Assembly (NCBI RefSeq): GCF_002234575.2
Contig: NZ_CP022464.2
Coordinates: 4,526,001-4,590,000, forward strand
Origin: Enterocloster bolteae
GTDB lineage: Bacteria > Bacillota > Clostridia > Lachnospirales > Lachnospiraceae
Direction: 5' to 3'
Length of the DNA stretch: 64,000 nucleotides
Of this stretch, positions 50,834 through 58,497 are shown piece by piece (position 1 is the first letter of the stretch; every line of letters begins with the position of its first letter). The translations under genes were made by a program, and so were the position numbers. Under the pieces are notes generated by a model. The model was not told the DNA's origin and did no database searches. It saw only the letters and a list, made by a program, of their open reading frames with translations.

Positions 50834-51676
50834 TTATCTCATCTGATTGGGCATCATGGTGTCCATGTCGTCAAACTCCATGTTCTCTCCGCCCATGGCC
50901 CAGATAAATGTATAGTTGGATGTGCCGGCTCCGCTGTGTATGCTCCAGGAAGGGCTGATAACAGCTTCCTCGTTCTTCATCACAATGTGCCTTGTCTCGG
51001 TGGGCTCTCCCATCATATGGAATACCACGTTGTCGCCTGGAACCTCAAAGTACATATAAACCTCCATGCGGCGCTCATGGGTGTGGGACGGCATGGTGTT
51101 CCATACGCTTCCCTCCTCCAGCACAGTCATGCCCATGGACAGCTGGCAGGTCTTAAGTACATCCGGGTGGATAAACTGGTTGATAACGCGCTTATTGGCT
51201 GTCTCAGAAGCTCCGCAGGGCCTCTTGGCTGCCTTTGCAATGGGGATGTAGGTGGTGGTGTAAGAAGTATGGGCCGGCGCGCTTACCATGTAGAACTTAG
51301 CCGGTGCAGAAGCATCGTCGCTGGAAAAATATACTTCCTTTGTTCCCTTTGTGATGTACAGGCAGTCCTTATATCCCATCTGGAATTCCTGTCCGTCAGC
51401 CACAATCCTGCCGCTTCCGCCGATATTGAAAATACCAATCTCGCGGCGCTCCAGAAAATAGTGAGTTCCGAAATTCTTCCAGCAGTCAATTCCCTTATCT
51501 ATGGAAACAGTTTCTGTGGTAGGCATACATCCCAATGTCACCATACGATCCACATGTGAATACACAGCCACTACCTCATTGGCCGCATACAGGTTCTGAA
51601 TCAGGAACTCATCCCTCAGCTCCTGGGTGGTGTAACGCTTTACATCCCTCTGATTTGCAGAATAGCGAATATCCAT
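50834..51676 (-). CDS. kduI: 5-keto-4-deoxyuronate isomerase KduI
   Basis: 280 residues, as in E. coli (278). A bicupin isomerase of 5-keto-4-deoxyuronate to 2,5-diketo-3-deoxygluconate; the zinc-binding residues lie in MPSHTHERRMEVYMYF. Its start is typical (DIRYSANQRDVKRYTTQELR). It begins an operon with kduD and probably the GntR gene. The leader contains four 16-bp repeats; the real RBS AAAGGAGG continues the repeat pattern. Confidence 0.96.
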   Translation of the reverse strand: MDIRYSANQRDVKRYTTQELRDEFLIQNLYAANEVVAVYSHVDRMVTLGCMPTTETVSIDKGIDCWKNFGTHYFLERREIGIFNIGGSGRIVADGQEFQMGYKDCLYITKGTKEVYFSSDDASAPAKFYMVSAPAHTSYTTTYIPIAKAAKRPCGASETANKRVINQFIHPDVLKTCQLSMGMTVLEEGSVWNTMPSHTHERRMEVYMYFEVPGDNVVFHMMGEPTETRHIVMKNEEAVISPSWSIHSGAGTSNYTFIWAMGGENMEFDDMDTMMPNQMR

Positions 51677-51690
51677 TATCTTGTTTCCTC

Positions 51691-51754
51691 CTTTAAACTT
51701 GATTTCCTTTAAATTTAGTTTCCTTTAATCTTAGATTCCTTTAATCTTGACTTT
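51691..51754 (-). repeat. Four 16-bp direct repeats in the kduI leader
   Basis: On the plus strand CTTTAAACTTGATTTC, CTTTAAATTTAGTTTC, CTTTAATCTTAGATTC and CTTTAATCTTGACTTT follow one another without gaps. On the mRNA strand each gives an AAAGGAA-like purine block at the junction, similar to the kduI Shine-Dalgarno site, which directly follows the last repeat. Confidence 0.85.
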
Positions 51755-51819
51755 CTTTTGTGTCTACATTTGCCTTTGCGATTTAGATTGCGTTTGAGTT
51801 TGTATTTCTTTCTAGCAAC

Positions 51820-51849
51820 TTGTATACAACTTTTTAAATCTGTATACAG
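51820..51849. promoter_or_regulatory. Two palindromic GntR/FCD-type operators
   Basis: TTGTATACAA (51820-51829) and CTGTATACAG (51840-51849) are perfect 10-bp palindromes with centres 20 bp apart, in the divergent region between kduI and the phosphofructokinase gene. The core TGTATACA fits the known TNGTNNNACNA operator form of FadR-family regulators. Confidence 0.65.
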
Positions 51850-52004
51850 ATTAACACAGTCGTATATCTTTTTCAATGGGCATATTCTACAAAATTGCAG
51901 TGATTTTCTATGCATGTTCACAACAGTAAGGCTTGCGTTGTGTGTCTGTTTATTATATACTTGACCGTGTTTGACCATGAAACATTACAGCGAGGAGAAT
52001 GATT

Positions 52005-53222
52005 ATGAAAAAAAACATCCTGGTGGGCCAGTCCGGCGGCCCCACAGCCGTCATTAACGCCAGCTTATATGGAGTCATTGCAGAGGGCATGGCCCGGCCG
52101 GAAGAGGTGGACCATGTGTACGGCATGGTAAACGGCATCGAAGGCTTCCTCTCAGGCCACGTCATGGACCTGTCCTCTCTTACCCATGAGGACCTCATCC
52201 TGCTTAAGCAGACTCCGGCCGCTTATCTGGGCTCATGCCGGTTCAAACTGCCTGAAAACCTGGATGCGCCGGTTTACAGCCTTTTATTTGAAAAATTCAA
52301 ATCCATGAACATAGGAGCCTGTTTCTATATCGGCGGAAATGATTCCATGGACACGGTTGACAAGCTCTCACGATGCGCCCGGATCCGCCGTGAATCCATC
52401 TCCTTCATCGGAGTGCCAAAAACCATAGACAACGATCTGCCTGTGACTGACCATACCCCCGGATATGGAAGCGCCGCCAAGTATGTGGCCTCCACGGTCC
52501 GTGAAATTTCCCTGGACGCCTCTGTGTACCAGCAGCCGGCTGTCACTATCGTGGAACTGATGGGACGCCATGCAGGCTGGGTAACGGCTGCTGCCGCCCT
52601 GGCCAGAAAATTCCCCGGCGACAATCCTCTTCTCATTTATATGCCGGAAGTGCCGTTCTCCATGGAACAGTTTTTTAAGGACGTGGAGCAGGCCCTGTCC
52701 CGCCAGCCCAATGTGGTAATCTGCGTATCCGAAGGCATCTGCGACAAAAACGGCCGTTTTATCTGCGAATACACCAATGACGCCCAGATTGACACCTTCG
52801 GCCACAAGATGCTTACCGGCTGCGCCAAGATACTGGAAAGCTATGTCCGCAACCGTTTCCAGGTAAAGGTCCGCTCCGTGGAGCTGAATGTAAACCAGCG
52901 CTGCAGCAGCCTTCTGGCCTCTGCCGCCGATGTGCAGGAGGCAGAGAGCTCCGGCAGAACAGCCGTAGAAAAGGCCCTGCAGGGAGAAACCGGCAAAATG
53001 GTTACCTGTTCCCGCCTGTCAGGGCCCGGATATGAACTTGAATATGGACTTACAGAGGTAGGCAATGTGTGCAACCGCGAAAAATCCTTTCCTGTGGAGT
53101 GGATCACGGCGGAAGGCTCCGATATCGGACCGGAATTCCTGGACTATGCCCTTCCCCTGATTCAGGGGCAGCCGGACCACATCATGGAAAACGGACTGCC
53201 AAAATATCTCTGCAGGAAGTAA
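52005..53222 (+). CDS. 6-phosphofructokinase, pyrophosphate-dependent type
   Basis: 405 residues. The PFK fold is shown by LVGQSGGPTAVINAS, GGNDSMDT, PKTIDNDLPVTDHTPGYG and MGRHAGW. The Lys in PKTIDND (ATP enzymes have PGTIDND) indicates PPi use. The GGNDS motif differs by one residue from the usual GGDDS of PPi enzymes, so PPi is likely but not proven. ATG at 52005 has GAGGAG 7 nt upstream. Divergent from kduI and next to the uxu genes, which suggests co-regulation through the two palindromes. Confidence 0.9.
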   Translation: MKKNILVGQSGGPTAVINASLYGVIAEGMARPEEVDHVYGMVNGIEGFLSGHVMDLSSLTHEDLILLKQTPAAYLGSCRFKLPENLDAPVYSLLFEKFKSMNIGACFYIGGNDSMDTVDKLSRCARIRRESISFIGVPKTIDNDLPVTDHTPGYGSAAKYVASTVREISLDASVYQQPAVTIVELMGRHAGWVTAAAALARKFPGDNPLLIYMPEVPFSMEQFFKDVEQALSRQPNVVICVSEGICDKNGRFICEYTNDAQIDTFGHKMLTGCAKILESYVRNRFQVKVRSVELNVNQRCSSLLASAADVQEAESSGRTAVEKALQGETGKMVTCSRLSGPGYELEYGLTEVGNVCNREKSFPVEWITAEGSDIGPEFLDYALPLIQGQPDHIMENGLPKYLCRK

Positions 53223-53234
53223 GCGCCTCAGCCG

Positions 53235-54077
53235 TCACACCCCGGAATATGCCGAAAATCCGCCGTCCACCGGAAGTATGATTCCGGTGATAAAACCGGC
53301 CGCCTCATTGTTGAGCAGGAACATGAGGGCCCCGTTCAGCTCCTCAGGCCTGCCGAACCGCCCCATGGGGGTGGCGGCCAGCACCTTGGCGGTTCTGGCC
53401 GCGGGCTTTCCGTCCTCCTCATAGAGGAGGCCCTCATTCTGCCGGGTCACAAAGAAACCCGGAGCAATGGCATTGACCCGGATTCCGGCTTTTGCGAAAT
53501 GCACGGCCAGCCATTGGGTGAAATTGCTGAGTGCGGCCACGGCCCCGCTGTATACAGGTATTCTGGTAAGGGGCCTGGCCGCGCTGGCAGAGGAGATGTT
53601 GATGATATTGCATCCCTCCCGTCCCACCATATCCTTGGCAAAGACCTGGCAGGTCAGAAATCCTCCTAAAAAATTCAAATCCAGCACGCCCTGCACCCCC
53701 TTATACTCCATATCAAAGAAGGTAGCCACATCGGCCTCTATATCCCCCATCTCAAAATATTCTTTCGATGTATTAGCCCTGGCCTGGTTGCCTCCCGCTC
53801 CGTTTATCAGGATATCGCAGGGTCCTAACCGGGCCAGCACCCTGGCATGAACGCTCTCCAGCATATCCTTATCCATCACATCCACTCCATAGGCAGCAGC
53901 CGTCCCTCCAGCCTCCCGTATGTCCCTGGCTGTCTCCTCAGCCGCCTCCAGGTTAATGTCCAGAAGGGCCACTGCTGCGCCGGCTCTGGCCAGCGTCCTG
54001 GCAAACATGCCGCAGAGGATTCCCCCCGCGCCGGTCACCACCGCCATCTTTCCCGTCAAATCCGTCCCCAATACCAC
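53235..54077 (-). CDS. SDR-family D-mannonate oxidoreductase-like protein (UxuB/YjmF type), catalytic Lys replaced
   Basis: 280 residues, close to B. subtilis YjmF/UxuB, an SDR fructuronate reductase. NAD-binding TGAGGILCG, NGAGG, Asn135, Ser163 and Tyr176 are present, and RVNAIAPGFFVTRQN is typical. The YxxxK motif reads YSGAV: codon 180 (53538-53540) is GTG instead of a Lys codon. The enzyme may be altered or inactive, or use another residue. It lies downstream of uxuA in the same direction, with a terminator-like hairpin between them. Confidence 0.85.
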   Translation of the reverse strand: MVLGTDLTGKMAVVTGAGGILCGMFARTLARAGAAVALLDINLEAAEETARDIREAGGTAAAYGVDVMDKDMLESVHARVLARLGPCDILINGAGGNQARANTSKEYFEMGDIEADVATFFDMEYKGVQGVLDLNFLGGFLTCQVFAKDMVGREGCNIINISSASAARPLTRIPVYSGAVAALSNFTQWLAVHFAKAGIRVNAIAPGFFVTRQNEGLLYEEDGKPAARTAKVLAATPMGRFGRPEELNGALMFLLNNEAAGFITGIILPVDGGFSAYSGV

Positions 54078-54144
54078 CTTTCCTTCCTCCTTTCCTGCTC
54101 TTTACTTTCATTCTTTTCCCATTCATCCTCACCGGCTGATGGAC

Positions 54145-54178
54145 AAAAAGGGCCTGAGAACGTTCTTCCCGGCCCTTT
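54145..54178 (-). terminator. Terminator-like hairpin between uxuA and uxuB-like genes
   Basis: On the minus strand AAAGGGCC / GGCCCTTT encloses an AGAACGTTCT inner palindrome, followed by TTTTTG. It could partly end transcription after uxuA. Confidence 0.65.
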
Positions 54179-54237
54179 CCTGATTTATATTGTGTTTTTT
54201 GTCTGATTTTGTGCTGTACAGACCGGCTGTCAGGACA

Positions 54238-55287
54238 TTACCTGCTCATTTTCTCCACAGCCTCGAACAGGCCATTGAGGTAGGTAGCGCCTAATGCTCT
54301 GTCATACAGGCCGTATCCGGCTCTTCCTGTCTCTCCCCAAATCATACGTCCGTGGTCAGGTCTTACATAGCCGTCAAAACCATTCTCCACCAGGGCCTTC
54401 ACGATACCGAACATGTCCAGGGAACCGCAGCAGGACAGATGTGCTCTTTCCTCAAAGCCGTTATCCAGCACAGCCACATTTCTCAGATGCGCGAAGTGGA
54501 TTCTTCCCATGGCAGCGTATTTACCGGCCAGTCTAACCACGTCGTTCTTAGCGGAACAGCCCAGGGAACCGGTACACAGTGTGATTCCATTGTGCCTGTC
54601 ATCCACCAGCTTTAAAAACTTATCCAGGTTCTCCTCACAGGTAATGATTCTGGGAAGACCGAAGATGCTCCAGCATGGGTCGTCCTCATGGATTGCCATA
54701 TTCACGTCGCACTCGGCCGCAACCGGAATAATGCGCTCCAGAAAATATTTTAAGTTATCCCAGAGATTTTCCTCTGTCAGGCTGTGGTATTCCTCCACTA
54801 CAGCCTTAAGTCCGTCCTTGGTGTAGCTGGAATCCCATCCCGGAAGTGTCAGGTCGCTGTCGCTGTTAAGAGGATTCACTGCATCTACCTGCTCCTGATA
54901 GTACACCAGGGAGGTGGAGCCGTCAGCCAGCTCATGGTCTAACTGGGTCCTGGTCCAGTCAAATACAGGCATGAAATTGTAGCAGATACATTTAACACCT
55001 GCCTCCGCAACACGGCGGATGTTCTCACAGTAGTTCTCGATGTACTTGTCCCTGGAAGCCTTGCCCAGCTTTATATCCTCATGGACAGGAATACTCTCAA
55101 TCACATCAAAGCCCAGGCCAGCATCCTCTACCTGCTTCTTCAGCTTTGCAATGCTCTCCCTGCTCCACACTTCGCCTACCGGAACATCGTATACAGCCGT
55201 AACGATGGACTGCATGCCCGGAATCTGGCGGATATTCTCCAGTGTTACCTTGTCGTCTTCCCCATACCATCTGAATGATAATTTCAT
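54238..55287 (-). CDS. uxuA: Mannonate dehydratase UxuA
   Basis: 349 residues. UxuA dehydrates D-mannonate to 2-keto-3-deoxygluconate with a metal ion. The start MKLSFRWYGEDDKVTLENIR and the segments CYNFMPVFDWTRT, HEDDPCWSIFGLPRI and GRIHFAHLRNV, with the metal-binding His/Cys residues, are diagnostic; DGYVRPDHGRMIWGE is near the end. A divergent AraC gene lies upstream, with paired CCGTCCATA repeats over the -35 region. Confidence 0.96.
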   Translation of the reverse strand: MKLSFRWYGEDDKVTLENIRQIPGMQSIVTAVYDVPVGEVWSRESIAKLKKQVEDAGLGFDVIESIPVHEDIKLGKASRDKYIENYCENIRRVAEAGVKCICYNFMPVFDWTRTQLDHELADGSTSLVYYQEQVDAVNPLNSDSDLTLPGWDSSYTKDGLKAVVEEYHSLTEENLWDNLKYFLERIIPVAAECDVNMAIHEDDPCWSIFGLPRIITCEENLDKFLKLVDDRHNGITLCTGSLGCSAKNDVVRLAGKYAAMGRIHFAHLRNVAVLDNGFEERAHLSCCGSLDMFGIVKALVENGFDGYVRPDHGRMIWGETGRAGYGLYDRALGATYLNGLFEAVEKMSR

Positions 55288-55339
55288 GTGTAAACTCCTC
55301 CTGATAAGTGTTGTTTTACGTTCCCTAACCTATGGTTTT

Positions 55340-55367
55340 ATTATAACAGAAACCATTTTTCCGTCCA
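55340..55367 (-). promoter_or_regulatory. uxuA promoter
   Basis: TATAAT on the minus strand (55340-55345) with a poor -35 (TGGACG, 55362-55367, 16-nt spacer). The weak -35 lies inside an AraC-like repeat, suggesting activator dependence. Confidence 0.55.
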
Positions 55368-55388
55368 TAGTGATACTTGCCGTCCATA
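55361..55388. promoter_or_regulatory. Direct repeats CCGTCCATA, candidate AraC operator
   Basis: CCGTCCATA at 55361-55369 and again at 55380-55388, 19 bp apart and in the same direction, as AraC-family activators usually bind. They overlap the uxuA -35 position and lie upstream of the divergent AraC gene. Confidence 0.55.
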
Positions 55389-55464
55389 TTGCAAATGTTG
55401 TTGTTTCATGCTAAGATGGGGATAAAATCATGATAAATCATGTTTCCCGAGAGGAGGGACTCCC

Positions 55465-56355
55465 GTGAAAAAACAGCTGTCCATGGACTTTAACACACGG
55501 CAATACATGCAGTCCGGAGACTTTGAACTCTTCTATTACAATGACACTGCGCTTAAATCCGTAGATGCCCATGAGCATGACTACTACGAGTTCTATTTTT
55601 TCCTGGAAGGCGATGTTACATACCACATCGGTGATAAAAGCTATCAGCTGGAATACGGGGACTGTCTGCTGATTCCGCCTGATACCCCCCATTATCCCCA
55701 GTTCCATTCCTATGATAAACCCTACCGCAGGTTTGTATTCTGGCTGAATCAGGATTACCACAAAAAGCTGCGCCAGACCAACGAAGATTTGACATATTGT
55801 TTTGACTATGCCCAGAGCCACCAGGCCTACCGGTTCCACACAGACACCATTACCACCCAGGAGATTCAGGGAAAGCTTACCGACCTGATGGAGGAGCTTG
55901 CGGGCGGACGCTCCTTCCACCGCCTTGTCTCGGAGCTCATGGCTGTCTCCTTCCTGGTGTACATTAACCGCCTTCTCTATGACAGCCTCCACCAGAAATC
56001 AGCTGTCTACGAAAATGTTCTGTACCTGAACATCTGCGACTATATCAACCGGCACCTGGAGGAGGACTTAAGCCTGGACAGCCTGTCGTCCTTTTTCTAT
56101 GTGAGCAAATACCATATCTCCCACATCTTCAAGGACAACATGGGTATCCCGCTCCACCAGTACATCCTGAAAAAACGGCTTCACGCCAGCAAGAACGCCA
56201 TATTGTCCGACCAGCCCATCAGCCATGTTTACCTCCAGTATGGCTTCAAGGACTACACCAGCTTTTTCAGGGCATTCAAAAAAGAGTACGGTGTTTCCCC
56301 CAAGGAGTACCGGGAGCAGCACCGCCTGCCTGAACAGCAGGATTACACCATATAA
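55465..56355 (+). CDS. AraC-family transcriptional regulator with N-terminal cupin
   Basis: 296 residues. N-terminal cupin (HEHDYYEFYFFLEGDVTYHIGD) for ligand binding, C-terminal AraC double HTH (LSLDSLSSFFYVSKYHISHIFK and the VYLQYGFKDYTSFFRAFK segment). The start is GTG with GAGGAGGG 7 nt upstream. It is divergent from uxuA and thus a likely activator of mannonate use. Confidence 0.92.
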   Translation: MKKQLSMDFNTRQYMQSGDFELFYYNDTALKSVDAHEHDYYEFYFFLEGDVTYHIGDKSYQLEYGDCLLIPPDTPHYPQFHSYDKPYRRFVFWLNQDYHKKLRQTNEDLTYCFDYAQSHQAYRFHTDTITTQEIQGKLTDLMEELAGGRSFHRLVSELMAVSFLVYINRLLYDSLHQKSAVYENVLYLNICDYINRHLEEDLSLDSLSSFFYVSKYHISHIFKDNMGIPLHQYILKKRLHASKNAILSDQPISHVYLQYGFKDYTSFFRAFKKEYGVSPKEYREQHRLPEQQDYTI

Positions 56356-56370
56356 GGGGATTTGACTGAC

Positions 56371-57345
56371 ATGAATACACCTGACATCCTTTCCTTTGAC
56401 ACATACAGAAACTGTATCCTCTGCCCCAGAATGTGCAAAGCCGACCGCAGCCGCGCCGCAGGCTACTGCGGCTGCAGCAGCGTCCTTACGGCTGCCAGGG
56501 CCGCCCTTCACCACTGGGAGGAGCCCTGCATCAGCGGATCTGCGGATGCAGACGGCGGTTTAACAGCGCCCGGCGGCGCCCATTCGGATTCCGGCGGCAG
56601 CGGCACCGTCTTTTTTTCCGGCTGTACCCTGGGCTGCTGCTTCTGCCAGAATCATAAAATCAGCAGCGGGCACTTCGGCCGGGAGATGACCGCTGAGGAA
56701 CTGGGCCAGGTTTTCCTCCGTCTCCAGGACCAGGGGGCATATAACATAAACCTGGTGACACCCACCCAGTACCTGCCCCATATTATCTCCGCCCTGGACC
56801 AGGTACGCTTTAAGCTCACCATACCTGTGGTCTATAACTGCGGCGGCTATGAGCGTGCGGAGACAGTAAAGGCATTAAAGGATTACGTGGACATATGGCT
56901 TCCCGACTTCAAGTACTATGATAACCGTCTGGCCCAGAGATATTCCAGGGCTGCGGACTATTTTGAGACGACCGCTGCCGCCATCCGGCAGATGATTGAC
57001 CAGACCGGCGCTCCTGTTTACCAGTCTGTCTCTCCCGGACTGCTGGCAAAAGGTGTCATCATCCGCCACATGGTCCTGCCGGGACAGCGCCGTGATTCCA
57101 TTGCCCTGTTGGAATGGATAAGCGGCAATCTGCCCCGGGGCCGGTATATGATCAGCCTTATGAGCCAGTACACTCCCTACATCCAAAACCAGGAATTCCC
57201 GGAACTAAACCGCCGCATCACATCATACGAATATGACAAGGTGGTGGATGCCGCCATCCGTCTGGGACTCACCGAGGGCTTCATGCAGGAAAAAAGCAGT
57301 GCCAGGGAAGAATATACTCCGCCCTTTGATTTGGAAGGACTATAA
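56371..57345 (+). CDS. Radical SAM protein, PflA-like (COG1313 type)
   Basis: About 324 residues. The radical SAM cluster motif CxxxCxxC is CTLGCCFC near residue 88; an N-terminal CILCPRMCKADR segment gives extra Cys, typical of the uncharacterised PflA-related proteins. GAYNINLVTPTQYLPHII and VYNCGGYE are conserved. The activity is unknown; some relatives activate glycyl radical enzymes. ATG at 56371 with AAGGGG upstream. Not clearly linked to the AraC/uxu genes except by proximity (15-nt gap). Confidence 0.85.
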   Translation: MNTPDILSFDTYRNCILCPRMCKADRSRAAGYCGCSSVLTAARAALHHWEEPCISGSADADGGLTAPGGAHSDSGGSGTVFFSGCTLGCCFCQNHKISSGHFGREMTAEELGQVFLRLQDQGAYNINLVTPTQYLPHIISALDQVRFKLTIPVVYNCGGYERAETVKALKDYVDIWLPDFKYYDNRLAQRYSRAADYFETTAAAIRQMIDQTGAPVYQSVSPGLLAKGVIIRHMVLPGQRRDSIALLEWISGNLPRGRYMISLMSQYTPYIQNQEFPELNRRITSYEYDKVVDAAIRLGLTEGFMQEKSSAREEYTPPFDLEGL

Positions 57346-57390
57346 GGTATTCCGGACAAAGGTATTCCGGACAAAAGTATTCGGGACAGA
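57346..57390 (+). repeat. Three 15-bp direct repeats after radical SAM stop
   Basis: GGTATTCCGGACAAA twice exactly, then AGTATTCGGGACAGA, beginning one base after the TAA. Probably a slippage-prone untranslated tail. Confidence 0.9.
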
Positions 57391-57500
57391 TGAACGGGTT
57401 TCAGAACAAAAAAAGCGCCTGCCTCATCCGGCTGCGCCATCCCGTTTTTCTTTTCCCCTGTTCCCCAAACCTGCTCTCTAAAGACTTTCCTGAATCTCAT

Positions 57501-57565
57501 AAAAACATGAAGACGGATATCGAATCTTTGACTAACCACGTTCGCAGATTACGATATCCGTCTTC
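57501..57565 (-). terminator. Terminator of the long ncRNA
   Basis: GAAGACGGATATCGAATC (57509-57526) pairs with GATTACGATATCCGTCTTC (57547-57565), 18 bp with one bulge; the minus strand continues with TGTTTTT. Confidence 0.85.
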
Positions 57566-58263
57566 TAACTATTTCGTCCATTGGACTAAACCTCACTTTT
57601 CCGAAACAATTCTTTTAATTATTTCTGGCTTTTCTATATTAAGTTGTTACACCATTCTACGTTCTGTTACTTCGCTCCTACTTCTGCATTTCTTCACTTA
57701 TGTCTGATTCATTTCTTTTATTGCTTTTTCTTTACTATCCGGTATCATCTTTCGTTCTAATAATACTTTCTCGTCATATCACCAAACCGAATTTATTTTT
57801 CTGATACTCTTGAGATAGTGTTACAAATTCAATCATTCATTTGTTTATAAATGCTTCACTCAACAGTCTGTATCTTTAATTCATATCTTTAAATAACTGC
57901 AATTGCTTTTAAAACATTCAATCTATATAACTTGTATTTCGATTATTAAATTATCTGTCTGTGAACTTACCCATTCACATATAAATTTCTTTAACTCATG
58001 AAAACCTGCTACTTCTTGAATTGTTTACCAACCGATTGGATTCCTGTTTCTTTAAATCAATTTCTTAAAATTACTTATCTGTTTGAGCGTTTCACTTTGG
58101 TAGATTGGTTTTTCCTGGTCTCATTTATAATTAAATTTCTTTAAGTTATAAATGAAACGAAATTTAAGTCTTTGGCGGTCCGTACCTCCTTTGCTTGGAT
58201 TTTATTACTTGTGAACTGATTGTCTACAGTTCCTTGAAATCTTTTGTTCTCTGTTCTTTTGTT
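57501..58263 (-). ncRNA. Putative long structured noncoding RNA (about 760 nt)
   Basis: The minus strand has a perfect sigma-A promoter (58270-58298) and ends at a strong inverted-repeat terminator (57501-57565). Between them no ORF with RBS and start is seen; the RNA would be purine- and A-rich with many hairpins. These are GAACTG/CAGTTC (58213-58232), a 13-bp stem around TTATAAATGA (58118-58158), CCAA/TTGG with a UCGG loop (58028-58039), TGTGAA/TTCACA (57960-57979) and the terminator. It is separated from the upstream kinase gene by its own terminator. It does not look like tmRNA, RNase P, 6S or SRP RNA. Relation to OLE, ROOL or GOLLD classes is untested. Confidence 0.7.
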
Positions 58264-58269
58264 GTTTTC

Positions 58270-58298
58270 ATTATAGTAAATGCCCCCGCATTTGTCAA
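58270..58298 (-). promoter_or_regulatory. Consensus sigma-A promoter of the long ncRNA
   Basis: On the minus strand TTGACA, exactly 17 nt, TATAAT: a full match to consensus at both boxes. The spacer contains ATGCGGGGGCAT. Confidence 0.88.
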
Positions 58299-58429
58299 CA
58301 CTTTTTTAGTTTTTTTATTATTTTTTTAGTTTATTAATATTTGAATCCATTTTATTACAATTGTTTCTCTTTTTATACATGTCTTAACCTTTTATTTGTG
58401 TTAATTGTTTAAATATTCTGATTTTTTCA

Positions 58430-58470
58430 AAAAAAGATACCTATTCCTACCGGATACAGGTATCTTTTTC
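58430..58470. terminator. Terminator of the sugar kinase gene
   Basis: AAAAAGATACCT / AGGTATCTTTTT stem, A/T-runs on both sides; it ends the kinase gene on the minus strand. Confidence 0.85.
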
Positions 58471-58497
58471 CTGTTATTTACTTTTTATCTGTTTGAA

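Noticed and set aside
51715..51978. 87-codon minus-strand frame
   Set aside because: Lies in the kduI leader and operator region; Lys/Arg-rich through the repeats, and without an RBS.
57390..57707. 105-codon plus-strand frame
   Set aside because: Starts in the radical SAM tail and runs into the ncRNA region; it crosses the perfect terminator stem, has no RBS and resembles no protein.
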